In this document: positions 9,217 through 16,266 of the stretch, piece by piece
Position numbering within the stretch: position 1 is the stretch's first letter
How the letters are laid out: the number at the start of each line of letters is the position of its first letter
Assembly (NCBI RefSeq): GCF_016722765.1
Contig: NZ_JAEQND010000008.1
Span: 248,001 to 312,000, forward strand
Length of the DNA: 64,000 bases
Source: Ramlibacter alkalitolerans
GTDB taxonomy: Bacteria > Pseudomonadota > Gammaproteobacteria > Burkholderiales > Burkholderiaceae_C
Direction: 5' to 3'
The notes under the pieces: model-generated
The model's input: only the letters and a program-made list of their open reading frames with translations
Database searches by the model: none
What the model was told of the DNA's origin: nothing
Made by a program: the position numbers and the translations under genes

Positions 9217-9420
9217 ATGTCCGAATGGCTCGACGAACTGGCCAACTGGTGGGCCGCGCTGCCGCCCGAATGGATGTTCCTGATGCTGCTGCCGCTGGCG
9301 GTGGGCGCCGCCGGCCTGCTGGTGGACTGGGGCGATCGCGGCCGCGGCCGGCAGCGCCAACCCGCGCCCAAGCCGCTCGCGCCGCTGCGTCGACGGCACC
9401 GCCACCGCGGCGCGCCCTGA
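9217..9420 (+). CDS. Small single-span membrane protein, unknown function
   Basis: A 67-residue protein with one hydrophobic helix (about residues 19-37, MFLMLLPLAVGAAGLLVDW) and a very basic Arg/His-rich tail. GGAG about nine bases before the ATG supports translation. It begins nine bases after the antiporter gene, so it is probably co-transcribed and could be an accessory subunit, but no family was recognised. Confidence 0.55.
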   Translation: MSEWLDELANWWAALPPEWMFLMLLPLAVGAAGLLVDWGDRGRGRQRQPAPKPLAPLRRRHRHRGAP

Positions 9421-9423
9421 GCT

Positions 9424-9630
9424 TCAGCGCCGCAAAGGTGCGAGCAGGTGCGCGAGGCCGTTGTGGTCGATCTCGTGCATGAGGGCCAGCAGGCGCCCCA
9501 GTTCGCCCGGCGGAAAGCCTTCGCGCGCGAACCAGTTCAGGTAGTTCCCCGGCAGGTCCGCGATCAGCCGGCCCTTGTACTTGCCGTAGGGCATCTCGAC
9601 TTCGACCAGCCGCGTCAACGGATCCGCCAT
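9424..9630 (-). CDS. DUF3820 family small protein
   Basis: A 68-residue protein with the DUF3820 hallmark MPYGKYKGRLIADLPGNYL followed by WFAREGFP. Family members are short, helical and of unproven function, and are sometimes annotated as quorum-sensing-regulated factors. The length is complete for the family. It is convergent with the small membrane gene, three bases away, and divergent from the LysR gene. Confidence 0.8.
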   Translation of the reverse strand: MADPLTRLVEVEMPYGKYKGRLIADLPGNYLNWFAREGFPPGELGRLLALMHEIDHNGLAHLLAPLRR

Positions 9631-9677
9631 GGCGCGATTGTGCCCGCCACCATAATCCGGCCCTTGAAGGAGGGGCG

Positions 9678-10610
9678 ATGGACCGGCTGCAGTCGATGCG
9701 GGTGTTCCAGCAGGTGGTGGAGGAAGGCGGCTTCGCGGCGGCGGCGCGCAAGCTGGGCCTGGCCACCGCCGTCGTCTCCCGGCTGGTGAGCGACCTGGAG
9801 CACCACCTGGGCGTGCGCCTGCTGCAGCGGACCACCCGCAGCCTGTCGCTGACGCAGGCCGGCGAAACCTACCTGGAGCGGCTGCGCGTGATCCTCGGCG
9901 AGGTCGACGCGGCCGAGGCGATGGTGCAGGACCAGAGCCGCGAGATGAGCGGCACCGTGCGGGTCCTGGCGCCTCCCATCGTCGCGGTGCACCTGCTGGC
10001 GCCCGCGGTCGTCGGCTTCCAGCGCGCGCACCCGAACGTGCACATCGACCTGCACGTGGAGGATTCTCCCGATCCGGCGGTGCACGAATACGACCTGGCC
10101 GTCCTGAGCGGGGCGACCACCATCGATCCCGGCTTCATCGCCCGCACCGTGATCCACAGCCACTCGGTGTTCTGCGCCTCGCCGGGCTACCTGCGCGAGT
10201 GCGGCGAACCCGCGGCGCCGGAGGACCTGCTGCGCCATCGCGTGCTGCGCCTGCGGCTGCCGGGCGCCAAGCTCGGTCCCCTGCGGCTGATGGACCCCGG
10301 CCACGCGGACCACGCGCTGGAAGTGGACGTGGTGTCGGCCTTCACCGCCAACCACGGCGACACGCTGCTGCGCGCCACGCTGGAAGGCGGCGGCATCAGC
10401 AGCCAGCCGGTCGACGTCGTCGAGGCGCTGCTGAAGGAAGGGCGGCTGCAGCGCGTGCTGGCTCCCTGGATCACGGCGCGACTGAGCCTGCTGGCGGCCA
10501 TGCCCAGTCGCAAGTTCATGCCCTCGCGCACGCGCGCCTTCCTGGAGTTCTTGGTGGCGCATGCGCGGCAGACGGTGGCGGGGCTGGACATCGACGTGCC
10601 GCAGCCGTGA
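9678..10610 (+). CDS. LysR-family transcriptional regulator
   Basis: A 310-residue regulator. The N-terminal winged helix-turn-helix (residues 1-60) contains FAAAARKLGLATAVVSRLV and the family-typical LLQRTTRSLSLTQAGETYLE. A periplasmic-binding-like effector domain follows. The sequence resembles the CrgA/DsdC-like branch of single-gene LTTRs. GGAGG about nine bases upstream of the ATG supports the start. Targets are unknown; the divergently placed DUF3820 gene and the downstream YceI gene are the nearest candidates. Confidence 0.9.
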   Translation: MDRLQSMRVFQQVVEEGGFAAAARKLGLATAVVSRLVSDLEHHLGVRLLQRTTRSLSLTQAGETYLERLRVILGEVDAAEAMVQDQSREMSGTVRVLAPPIVAVHLLAPAVVGFQRAHPNVHIDLHVEDSPDPAVHEYDLAVLSGATTIDPGFIARTVIHSHSVFCASPGYLRECGEPAAPEDLLRHRVLRLRLPGAKLGPLRLMDPGHADHALEVDVVSAFTANHGDTLLRATLEGGGISSQPVDVVEALLKEGRLQRVLAPWITARLSLLAAMPSRKFMPSRTRAFLEFLVAHARQTVAGLDIDVPQP

Positions 10611-10796
10611 TCCGTCGTCCTCGCGCAGGCGTGGACACGGTCGGGTCGTTGTTGCTGTTTCAGCAAAGGCCCGATGCGCAGCGGGCGACATTCCGGCTCC
10701 GGCCGACTGACCTGCATCAATCGGCGTGCATAGGGGGGATTCCAGAATTCCCGTATCCCGCCGTCGGGTACCCGTTCCCAGCATCATTGCGGACCT

Positions 10797-10812
10797 TGTG
10801 CGTAAACGCACA
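10797..10812. promoter_or_regulatory. Perfect 16-bp palindrome in the LysR-YceI intergenic region
   Basis: TGTGCGT-AA-ACGCACA is a perfect dyad lying 103 bases before the YceI start. It sits in the 304-base gap between the LysR and YceI genes, which otherwise shows no gene. The dyad could be an operator for the yceI-like gene. The binding protein is not known and no clear -35/-10 pair was identified next to it. Confidence 0.4.
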
Positions 10813-10914
10813 TCGCATGGCCGGGCAGGTTCCCTACAGTGCGGGCTGCGCTGGCGGCACCCACCCGCCTCCCCGAACCGATCATTCCACCCTTCGAACC
10901 TGAGAGACAAACGC

Positions 10915-11532
10915 ATGACCCTCCGCAGCACCGTCGCCATCGCCATCGCCGCCGCCGGCCTGGCCCTTTCCACCGTCACCTTCGCCGACGGCCCGACCGC
11001 CCCGAACGCGGGCGCCGCCGCCCCGGCCGGCACGTACAAGGTGGACCCGGCCCACTCCGGCGCCTTCTTCGAGATCGGCCACATGGGCGGCATCAGCCGC
11101 TTCATGGGTCGCTTCAACGACATCGCCGGCGACCTGGTGGTGGACGCGCCCGAGAAGAGCAAGATCAACGTCACGATCAAGACCGACAGCGTGGACACCA
11201 ACCACGACGGCCTGAACAAGCACCTGAAGAGCCCCGACTTCTTCAACGCCGTGCAGTTCCCCAACCTGACCTTCACCTCCACCGCCATCAAGCTGGATAA
11301 CAAGGGCGAAGGCACCGTGGCCGGCAACCTCACGCTGCACGGCGTGACCAAGCCCGTGACCCTGAAGCTCAAGCACATCGGCGCCGGCAAGGGCATGAAG
11401 GGCGAGCAGCGCGTGGGCTACGTCGCCACCGGCTCGATCAAGCGCACCGATTTCGGCATGAACTACGCCGTCCCGGGCGCCGCCACCGACGAAGTCGACC
11501 TGCGCATCGGCATCGAAGCGATCAAGCAGTAA
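10915..11532 (+). CDS. YceI-family periplasmic protein
   Basis: A 205-residue protein with an N-terminal Sec signal peptide (basic start, hydrophobic core, cleavage probably after FADG or nearby). A YceI lipocalin-like domain follows: YKVDPAHSGAFFEIGHMGG, LTFTSTAIK, GNLTLHGVTKPVTL and RTDFGMNY near the C-terminus. YceI proteins bind amphiphilic polyisoprenoids in the periplasm. The size is typical. The upstream same-frame extension has no signal-peptide logic, so the ATG at 10915 was chosen; GAGAGAC precedes it. Confidence 0.9.
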   Translation: MTLRSTVAIAIAAAGLALSTVTFADGPTAPNAGAAAPAGTYKVDPAHSGAFFEIGHMGGISRFMGRFNDIAGDLVVDAPEKSKINVTIKTDSVDTNHDGLNKHLKSPDFFNAVQFPNLTFTSTAIKLDNKGEGTVAGNLTLHGVTKPVTLKLKHIGAGKGMKGEQRVGYVATGSIKRTDFGMNYAVPGAATDEVDLRIGIEAIKQ

Positions 11533-11589
11533 TCCGAAGTCCCGGCCGGCCCCCGCGGGGCCGGCCCTCTCCCAACCGAAGGAGTCGTC

Positions 11590-12435
11590 ATGCCCGAGAG
11601 TTCCCTCGTGCTGCAGTTGCTGTGGCAGAGCGCGCTCGTCCCCGCGATCGTGGCCCTGGCCCTGCTGGCTGCCAGCCGCGCCCTGCGCCTGAACGCGGTG
11701 GTGGCCGTGGCCGCCGCCTTCGTCGCTTCCTATTTCGCGACGCTGCACGCGCAGTGGTCGCTGGTGCCCCACGTGGCGCTGGACTGGCTGCCCTGGATCG
11801 CCGTCGGCGCTGCCGCGGCGGCCGTGGGCGTCGAGCGCACCACCGGCGCGACCCGCCTGGCGCTGCGCCTGGTCGTCGGCCTCGTGACGGGCGGCATCGT
11901 GGCCTGGGGCGCGCTCGCCAGCCTGGGCCTCGGCCATGCCGTCCTGGCCGTCGCCGTGGCGGCGGTGCTGGTCACGCTGGTCTGGAGCGCCTTCGCGGCG
12001 GTGCCCGAGGGCGGCGCCCGCAGCCCGCTGTTGCTGGCCGTCGTGGCCGGCGGCACCGGCCTGTCGCTGATGCTCGATTCCAGCCAGCAGATCGGGCAAC
12101 TCAGTGGCGCGCTGGCCGTCGCCCTGGCGGCCTGCATGCTGGTCAACCTGCCGAGGACGCGCGTGCCCTTCCCGCCCGCCGCCGCCGGTGCCGTGACGGT
12201 GCTGCTGGGCGCGCTGATCCTGAACGCCCACCTGTATGCCGGCTTCTCGCTGGGTTACGTGGCGCTGCTGGTGATCGCGCTGCTGGCCGACAGGCTGCTG
12301 GCCGCCGGTGTGCGCCTGCGGGGCCGCGACCTGCATCCGGGCTCGTGGATCCCCTCGGCGGTGCTGACGGTGATCCCCGTGATCGCGACGCTCGCGATGG
12401 TCCTCATCGCCGCGCAGGAGCACGGCGGGTACTGA
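11590..12435 (+). CDS. Polytopic inner-membrane protein, unknown function
   Basis: A 281-residue protein made almost entirely of hydrophobic segments (about eight or nine predicted spans), with no recognised catalytic motif. AAGGAG six bases before the ATG supports the start. It follows the YceI gene by 57 bases and may be co-transcribed. A strong GC-rich hairpin with a T tract lies directly downstream. No family assignment could be made. Confidence 0.65.
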   Translation: MPESSLVLQLLWQSALVPAIVALALLAASRALRLNAVVAVAAAFVASYFATLHAQWSLVPHVALDWLPWIAVGAAAAAVGVERTTGATRLALRLVVGLVTGGIVAWGALASLGLGHAVLAVAVAAVLVTLVWSAFAAVPEGGARSPLLLAVVAGGTGLSLMLDSSQQIGQLSGALAVALAACMLVNLPRTRVPFPPAAAGAVTVLLGALILNAHLYAGFSLGYVALLVIALLADRLLAAGVRLRGRDLHPGSWIPSAVLTVIPVIATLAMVLIAAQEHGGY

Positions 12436-12456
12436 GAAGACTGCGCTTCGAAGAAG

Positions 12457-12487
12457 TAAAGCCGCCGGCGCGCGCCGGCGGCTTTTT
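12457..12487. terminator. Bidirectional rho-independent terminator
   Basis: A perfect stem (GCCGCCGGCG paired with CGCCGGCGGC) is preceded by AAA and followed by five T residues. It sits between the convergent membrane-protein gene and the His-rich protein gene, so it can serve both strands. Confidence 0.85.
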
Positions 12488-13047
12488 CATTTGTGGACGT
12501 GACCCTCGTGCCCCGCTTGCGCGTCATGGCCATGGTCCGCCACCTGGGCATCGAACCACCTGTGGATCGCGCGCACGAGTGCGCGGTCCGCGCTGGTGAA
12601 GGCCAGCTCCGCGCCCGCAGGCACTTCCCGGTAGGCGACGCGCACCGCACCGGGCGGGGCGGCCTGCAATTCGTGCAGGCCCGGCATGTCGTGGCCGTGG
12701 ATGTGCGCGGGGCCGGAGAAATCCCGCCGCCTGAACTGCCCCTGGATCTCCTGGAGGTGCTCGCGAACCAGCCGCACCTGCTCGCGATCCTTGCTGCGCC
12801 GGGCCACCACCTTCTGGACGCCGCCGGTCTTCGTCTTCGTGAACACGTGCAGCGTCGCCGCCAGGTCGAAGGGCATCACGTCCTTGCCGCGTCCGGAGAC
12901 CTCCGCCTGCCGTTCGGCCATGTGCCGCGCGTGGTCGGCGTGCTGGTGCGCGCCGTGGTCGGTGCCGGATTGGGCGCAGGCGCTGCCGGCGGCGAGGGCT
13001 GCCGCCAGGGCGAAGCTCGCGGCGGGCACGGTGAAGGTGGGTTTCAT
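12487..13047 (-). CDS. Exported His-rich protein, unknown function
   Basis: A 186-residue protein with a Sec-type signal peptide (MKPTF start, alanine-rich hydrophobic core, likely cleavage after SACA). Histidine-rich segments sit at both ends: GTDHGAHQHADHARHM near the N-terminus and DHGHDAQAGHEGHVHK at the C-terminus. The middle region (FDLAATLHVFTKTKTGG and later FSGPAHIHGHDMPGL) looks globular. The His clusters suggest periplasmic metal binding, an inference. The start overlaps the end of the upstream dehydrogenase gene by four bases, indicating coupling. Confidence 0.75.
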   Translation of the reverse strand: MKPTFTVPAASFALAAALAAGSACAQSGTDHGAHQHADHARHMAERQAEVSGRGKDVMPFDLAATLHVFTKTKTGGVQKVVARRSKDREQVRLVREHLQEIQGQFRRRDFSGPAHIHGHDMPGLHELQAAPPGAVRVAYREVPAGAELAFTSADRALVRAIHRWFDAQVADHGHDAQAGHEGHVHK

Positions 13048-14036
13048 GGCTGGATGGTAGCCGCCCAGCGGGCCAGGATCGCGTCGCGCGCCTGCGGGTT
13101 GCAAAGGTGCTCCGGCAGCGCGCCGCGGAACATCGCGCGCAGCTGCGCCAGCACGCCCTCGCCCATGCGGCGGGTGCTTTCGCGCGTCATGCCGGCCAGG
13201 TGCGGCGACAGCAGCACGTTGGGCAGCGCGCGCAAGGGCGAGTCCGCCGGCAGGGGCTGGGTCGCGAACACGTCGAGCGCGGCACCGGCGAGGCGGCCCG
13301 AGCGCAAGGCTTCGGTGAGCGCAGGCTCGTCCACCACCGGGCCGCGCGCCACGTTCACCAGCCGCGCGCCCGGCTTGAGCTGCGCGAATTCGGCCGCGCC
13401 GATGAGGCCGCGCGTCTGCTCCGTGAGCGGGCAGGCCAGCACCACGTAATCCGCTTCGGGGAGCGCCTGCTGCAGGGACACGTAGCGGACCAGCTCCGTG
13501 TCCTGCGCGGGCGTCCGACGCACGCCCAGCACGCGCATGCCGAAGCCGGCGGCGCAGATGCGGGCCAGCGCGTGCCCGATGCTGCCCATGCCGACGACGG
13601 CCAGCGTCTTGCCGCCCAGGTCCGTCGCGCCGTCGGAGAGCTGGCGCGCCGCGCCCCAGCCTTGCGCGCGCAGCGTGTGGTCGATGCGCGGCAGGTGGCG
13701 CGCCAGGTTCAGCATCTGGCCGACGGCGTATTCGGCCACGGTCAGCGCATTCACGCCGGGTACGTTGGCCACCGCGACGCCGTGGCGGCTGGCCTGCGCC
13801 AGCGGAATCATGTCGAGGCCGGCGCCATGGCGCACCGCCGCGCGCATGCGGGGGGCGTACTCGAAGATGTCCTCCGGCAGCGGCGCGCGCACGACGAGGT
13901 AGTCGGCGTCGCGCACTTCCCGCCGCAGCGTTTCGGCATCGAGTGCGCTTGCGATGCGCACCTCGGCGTGCCGGGCGAGTTCGGCGCTGACAGCGGGATC
14001 GATCGGATTGGTGAGGAGGACGTGCGGCAGGGGCAT
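13044..14036 (-). CDS. D-isomer-specific 2-hydroxyacid dehydrogenase
   Basis: A 330-residue NAD-dependent dehydrogenase. The nucleotide-binding motif is AVVGMGSIGHALARICAAG. NVARGPVVDEPALTEAL carries the substrate-binding arginine and LSPHLAGMTRES the catalytic histidine. The family includes phosphoglycerate, glyoxylate/hydroxypyruvate and D-lactate dehydrogenases; the exact substrate is undetermined. It is translationally coupled to the exported His-rich protein downstream, an unusual partnership. Confidence 0.88.
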   Translation of the reverse strand: MPLPHVLLTNPIDPAVSAELARHAEVRIASALDAETLRREVRDADYLVVRAPLPEDIFEYAPRMRAAVRHGAGLDMIPLAQASRHGVAVANVPGVNALTVAEYAVGQMLNLARHLPRIDHTLRAQGWGAARQLSDGATDLGGKTLAVVGMGSIGHALARICAAGFGMRVLGVRRTPAQDTELVRYVSLQQALPEADYVVLACPLTEQTRGLIGAAEFAQLKPGARLVNVARGPVVDEPALTEALRSGRLAGAALDVFATQPLPADSPLRALPNVLLSPHLAGMTRESTRRMGEGVLAQLRAMFRGALPEHLCNPQARDAILARWAATIQP

Positions 14037-14200
14037 GGCGGCGTCATTGTCGCTGCCCGACGGCCGCAGGCAGGCTCCTGCGTCACCGCTTCACGCGCGT
14101 CACGCCCGAGCCGGCGCTGCGGCCCGCTTAAGCCGAAAGTTTCGTGACTTCTTCACACCGTCGGCGCGAACCGGGGCGGCGTGTGGGACTCCAACCTGAC

Positions 14201-14368
14201 ATGAAAGTGCAGCCGTCCTACTCCGCGCCTCCCGGCCACCGCTCGGGCAAGGGCTCCAACAGCGTGCTGAGGTACCTGCTGCGGGACCTGGCACAAAAGC
14301 CGATGGTCGCCGCGGGCAAGCCCGCCGCCTCCGGGGCAGCGCCGCGCATGGCCCATCCGTTTCGGTGA
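14201..14368 (+). CDS. Possible small basic protein
   Basis: A 55-codon reading frame beginning MKVQPSYSAPPGHRSGKGSN. It has no recognisable family, no clear ribosome-binding site and an overall basic composition. It lies alone in the 0.4-kb gap between the divergent dehydrogenase and the next small gene. It may be a chance frame in GC-rich DNA. Confidence 0.22.
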   Translation: MKVQPSYSAPPGHRSGKGSNSVLRYLLRDLAQKPMVAAGKPAASGAAPRMAHPFR

Positions 14369-14419
14369 CAAGGCGTCACGGCGCGGGGCTGTCCCTCACA
14401 CCTTCTTTCCTTTGATCAA

Positions 14420-14441
14420 GGTGCGCCGTGTGTGGCGCACC
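14420..14441. promoter_or_regulatory. Inverted repeat just upstream of a small gene
   Basis: GGTGCGCC-GTGTGT-GGCGCACC is a perfect 8-bp inverted repeat with a six-base spacer. It ends five bases before the ATG at 14446 and would overlap the ribosome-binding region. It could be an operator or a translation-blocking hairpin. Confidence 0.4.
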
Positions 14442-14445
14442 TACC

Positions 14446-14832
14446 ATGGGCCGCATGAGACGGCGCGAGCCTCCGCGCCCCGCCTGGCCCGAACCGGATG
14501 AAGGCGCTCGGGCCCCCGGTCCCTGCTACGCTGCGGAGACCTTCCTGCTCCCCGGGGCCACGCCCGGCGATGACGACGCCCAGGTCCGCTCCGTCATCCT
14601 CGCGGTCCCGGATGGCGCCGGCCAACTGCGGCGCGTGGGCATCTGCAATTCCGCGGGAATCATGTACCGGGAAGTGGCCCTGCACGGCCCCGTGCAGTTG
14701 CTGTACCTTTGTGCCGGTCTGAATGCGCTCGGCTTCCGGCAACGCTTGCCGGAAGCCCACGGCATCTCGAAGTACTGGATGCAGTTCGCGCGGGACCCGG
14801 AAAGAAAGACGGCCGCTCGCAGCGGCCGTTGA
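14446..14832 (+). CDS. Small protein, member A of a local paralogous family
   Basis: A 128-residue protein of unknown function. Its core (about residues 50-90: VGICNSAGIMYREVALHGP then QLLYLCAGLNALGF) aligns by eye with three other short proteins in this window (15016, 33072 and 33454). The shared pattern is an N/D-x-x-G turn, MYR, a GPxQL helix and LNALGF. The C-terminal KYWMQFARDP matches KYAYDVVFRKAP of member B. The start is uncertain (GTG 14428, ATG 14446 or ATG 14455). Confidence 0.65.
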   Translation: MGRMRRREPPRPAWPEPDEGARAPGPCYAAETFLLPGATPGDDDAQVRSVILAVPDGAGQLRRVGICNSAGIMYREVALHGPVQLLYLCAGLNALGFRQRLPEAHGISKYWMQFARDPERKTAARSGR

Positions 14833-14868
14833 ATGGATACCTTCAGATTAACGCCTAATCAGTATCCA
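14809..14868. other. Two tandem RNA-type hairpins at a gene end
   Basis: The first is a perfect 9-bp stem (ACGGCCGCT/AGCGGCCGT, three-base loop) that ends just before the TGA stop. The second, nested dyad has outer arms TGGATAC/GTATCCA and inner arms GATTA/TAATC. There is no T tract, so it is not a standard terminator. It may be a 3' stability element or a regulatory RNA structure between the two paralogous small genes. Confidence 0.4.
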
Positions 14869-15015
14869 CCCTGCGCGCCGCGGGCGCCAGCCTTTTCCGT
14901 AGGCAACTGACGAGCGGCGCGCCTCGCCCGGAAGGAGGATGCCGGTCCCCCGGGGCGCGCGCATCCTGTCCGTTTGACCCCGATCCCACCCCGATCCAGC
15001 GAGCCCCGCGGCGAC

Positions 15016-15324
15016 ATGCCCCGGAGCAGCCTGGTGCCGCGACGTCCCCGCCACGAGGACGACGACAAGCTGCTGGCCATCATCGCCAGCCTGCCCCCGG
15101 CCGCCGCCGGCGCGCGGCATTCCGTCGCCGGCATCTGCAACCACAACGACCAGGTCTACCGCCGCGTGCAACTGTTCAGCGCGCTCGAACTGTTCCTGTT
15201 CATCGCGCGGCTGAATGCGCTGGGCTTCGCCCAGGAATCCGGCGCCCGGGCCGGCAAGTACGCGTACGACGTCGTGTTCCGAAAGGCGCCCAAGCGCCCG
15301 CCCTCCATCGACTCGGTGGAGTGA
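15016..15324 (+). CDS. Small protein, member B of a local paralogous family
   Basis: A 102-residue protein, paralogous to the product of the gene at 14446. The shared core is AGICNHNDQVYRRVQLF then FLFIARLNALGF (about residues 37-71), followed by KYAYDVVFRKAPKR. A TTG start at 14974 would give a longer N-terminus; ATG 15016 was chosen. It lies 175 bases upstream of the Hint gene in the same direction and might belong to that operon. Function unknown. Confidence 0.65.
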   Translation: MPRSSLVPRRPRHEDDDKLLAIIASLPPAAAGARHSVAGICNHNDQVYRRVQLFSALELFLFIARLNALGFAQESGARAGKYAYDVVFRKAPKRPPSIDSVE

Positions 15325-15499
15325 ACAGAACAGCTTGCGCCCAGTGGACGCAAGCGCTCCGTCCCCGCACCCCAGGCCACCTTGGTCCGGCGATCACGCC
15401 GCCGGCTAAACGCCGCGCCATTTCCCGGGATGTACAGGCGACCACGACGAAACGCTCTGGGCCGAGCCTCGGCCTCTTGTTCTTCAGAAAGGAAGCGCG

Positions 15500-16264
15500 A
15501 TGGGTGTCATCAGCCGAATCGAAGGTCCCGTGTTCATCGACGGGCAGCAAAGCGTCGGCCTGGCGAGAGAAGCGGCCAAGGATGCGGAGGAGGGTTGGTC
15601 GGTCACCCGCAGGCCGTACCGCGAGCCGATCTCCAACGAGATGTTCCGCGATACCGCCTCGGACTGGAGTCCGTCGACGTGCCTGCTGGCGGGCAATCGG
15701 GTCCTGCTGGCGGACGGCTCGAGCAAGGCCATCGAAACCATCCGCGCCGGCGAGACGGTGATGACGATGTCCGGGCCGAAGCTGGTCGAAAAGACGGAGG
15801 CCACCACCCTCGGCCTCACCCGCCGCGTCCTGGAAATCCGCGGCCTCGGCGATGAGGCTCTCTTCCTTTCCAGCGATCACCCCTTGTGGGTCAGTCGGCG
15901 GGACAAGGAAGGGAGGCGCAAGGAGTGGTGGGGCACCTACAACATCCACCATGTCCTCTACGAAATGCACAACGGCACCGGCCTCGAATTCCAGGAGCTG
16001 CCTTTCATCCTGAACTTCGACCTGCCGGAGCAGGTCGCCCACGCCTCGGGATGGCTGCACGTGCGTCCGATCTTCCACGACCTGCCGCCTTCCACGGAGC
16101 TGTTCCACCTGGTCGTGCAGGACGGCTTCAGCTACGTGGCCGAAGGCTTTCCTGTCCTGAGCCACTGCCGCGACCAGCAGGGGCCCGCGTCTCCCTGGGC
16201 CGGCCTCGAGGGGCGGTCGTCGGCCAGCGAGACGGTGAGGCAACTGATCCCCTGCATCGGCTGA
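15500..16264 (+). CDS. Stand-alone Hint-domain protein (intein/hedgehog-like)
   Basis: A 254-residue protein. After a 60-residue N-terminal segment comes a Hint fold. Block A begins at Cys61 (CLLAGNRVLLADGSSKAIE, then IRAGETVMTM), block B has His127 in LSSDHPLW, and the closing strands end YVAEGFPVLSHC at 212-223. Cys61 is the expected nucleophile for an N-S acyl shift. The canonical intein terminal Asn is absent (SHC, not HN-C), so cleavage without splicing is more likely. The segment before Cys61 is rich in Ser/Thr/Asp (DTASDWSPST). GAAAGGAAG precedes the ATG. It stands at the head of a tight set with YcaO and ATP-grasp genes, so it may be their substrate or a maturation factor (inference). 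Confidence 0.8.
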   Translation: MGVISRIEGPVFIDGQQSVGLAREAAKDAEEGWSVTRRPYREPISNEMFRDTASDWSPSTCLLAGNRVLLADGSSKAIETIRAGETVMTMSGPKLVEKTEATTLGLTRRVLEIRGLGDEALFLSSDHPLWVSRRDKEGRRKEWWGTYNIHHVLYEMHNGTGLEFQELPFILNFDLPEQVAHASGWLHVRPIFHDLPPSTELFHLVVQDGFSYVAEGFPVLSHCRDQQGPASPWAGLEGRSSASETVRQLIPCIG

Positions 16265-16266
16265 CC

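Noticed and set aside
7951..9405. A 484-codon minus-strand frame opposite the antiporter gene
   Set aside because: The translation is Gln/His/Arg-rich with no domain; the plus frame has clear membrane helices and family motifs.
14939..14977. A 12-codon ORF (MPVPRGARILSV) adjacent to AAGGAGG
   Set aside because: The Shine-Dalgarno sequence abuts the ATG with no spacing, making initiation unlikely, and no function can be argued.
15430..15855. A frame starting at ATG 15430 with a Ser/Cys-rich start (ASASCSSERKRDGC), considered as a RiPP precursor
   Set aside because: It has no ribosome-binding site, continues out of frame through the Hint gene and becomes Arg-rich shadow sequence.
15680..16170. 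A complete splicing intein
   Set aside because: There is no C-terminal Asn before the closing Cys, the host protein is not a recognisable split enzyme, and the C-terminal extension is only about 30 residues.
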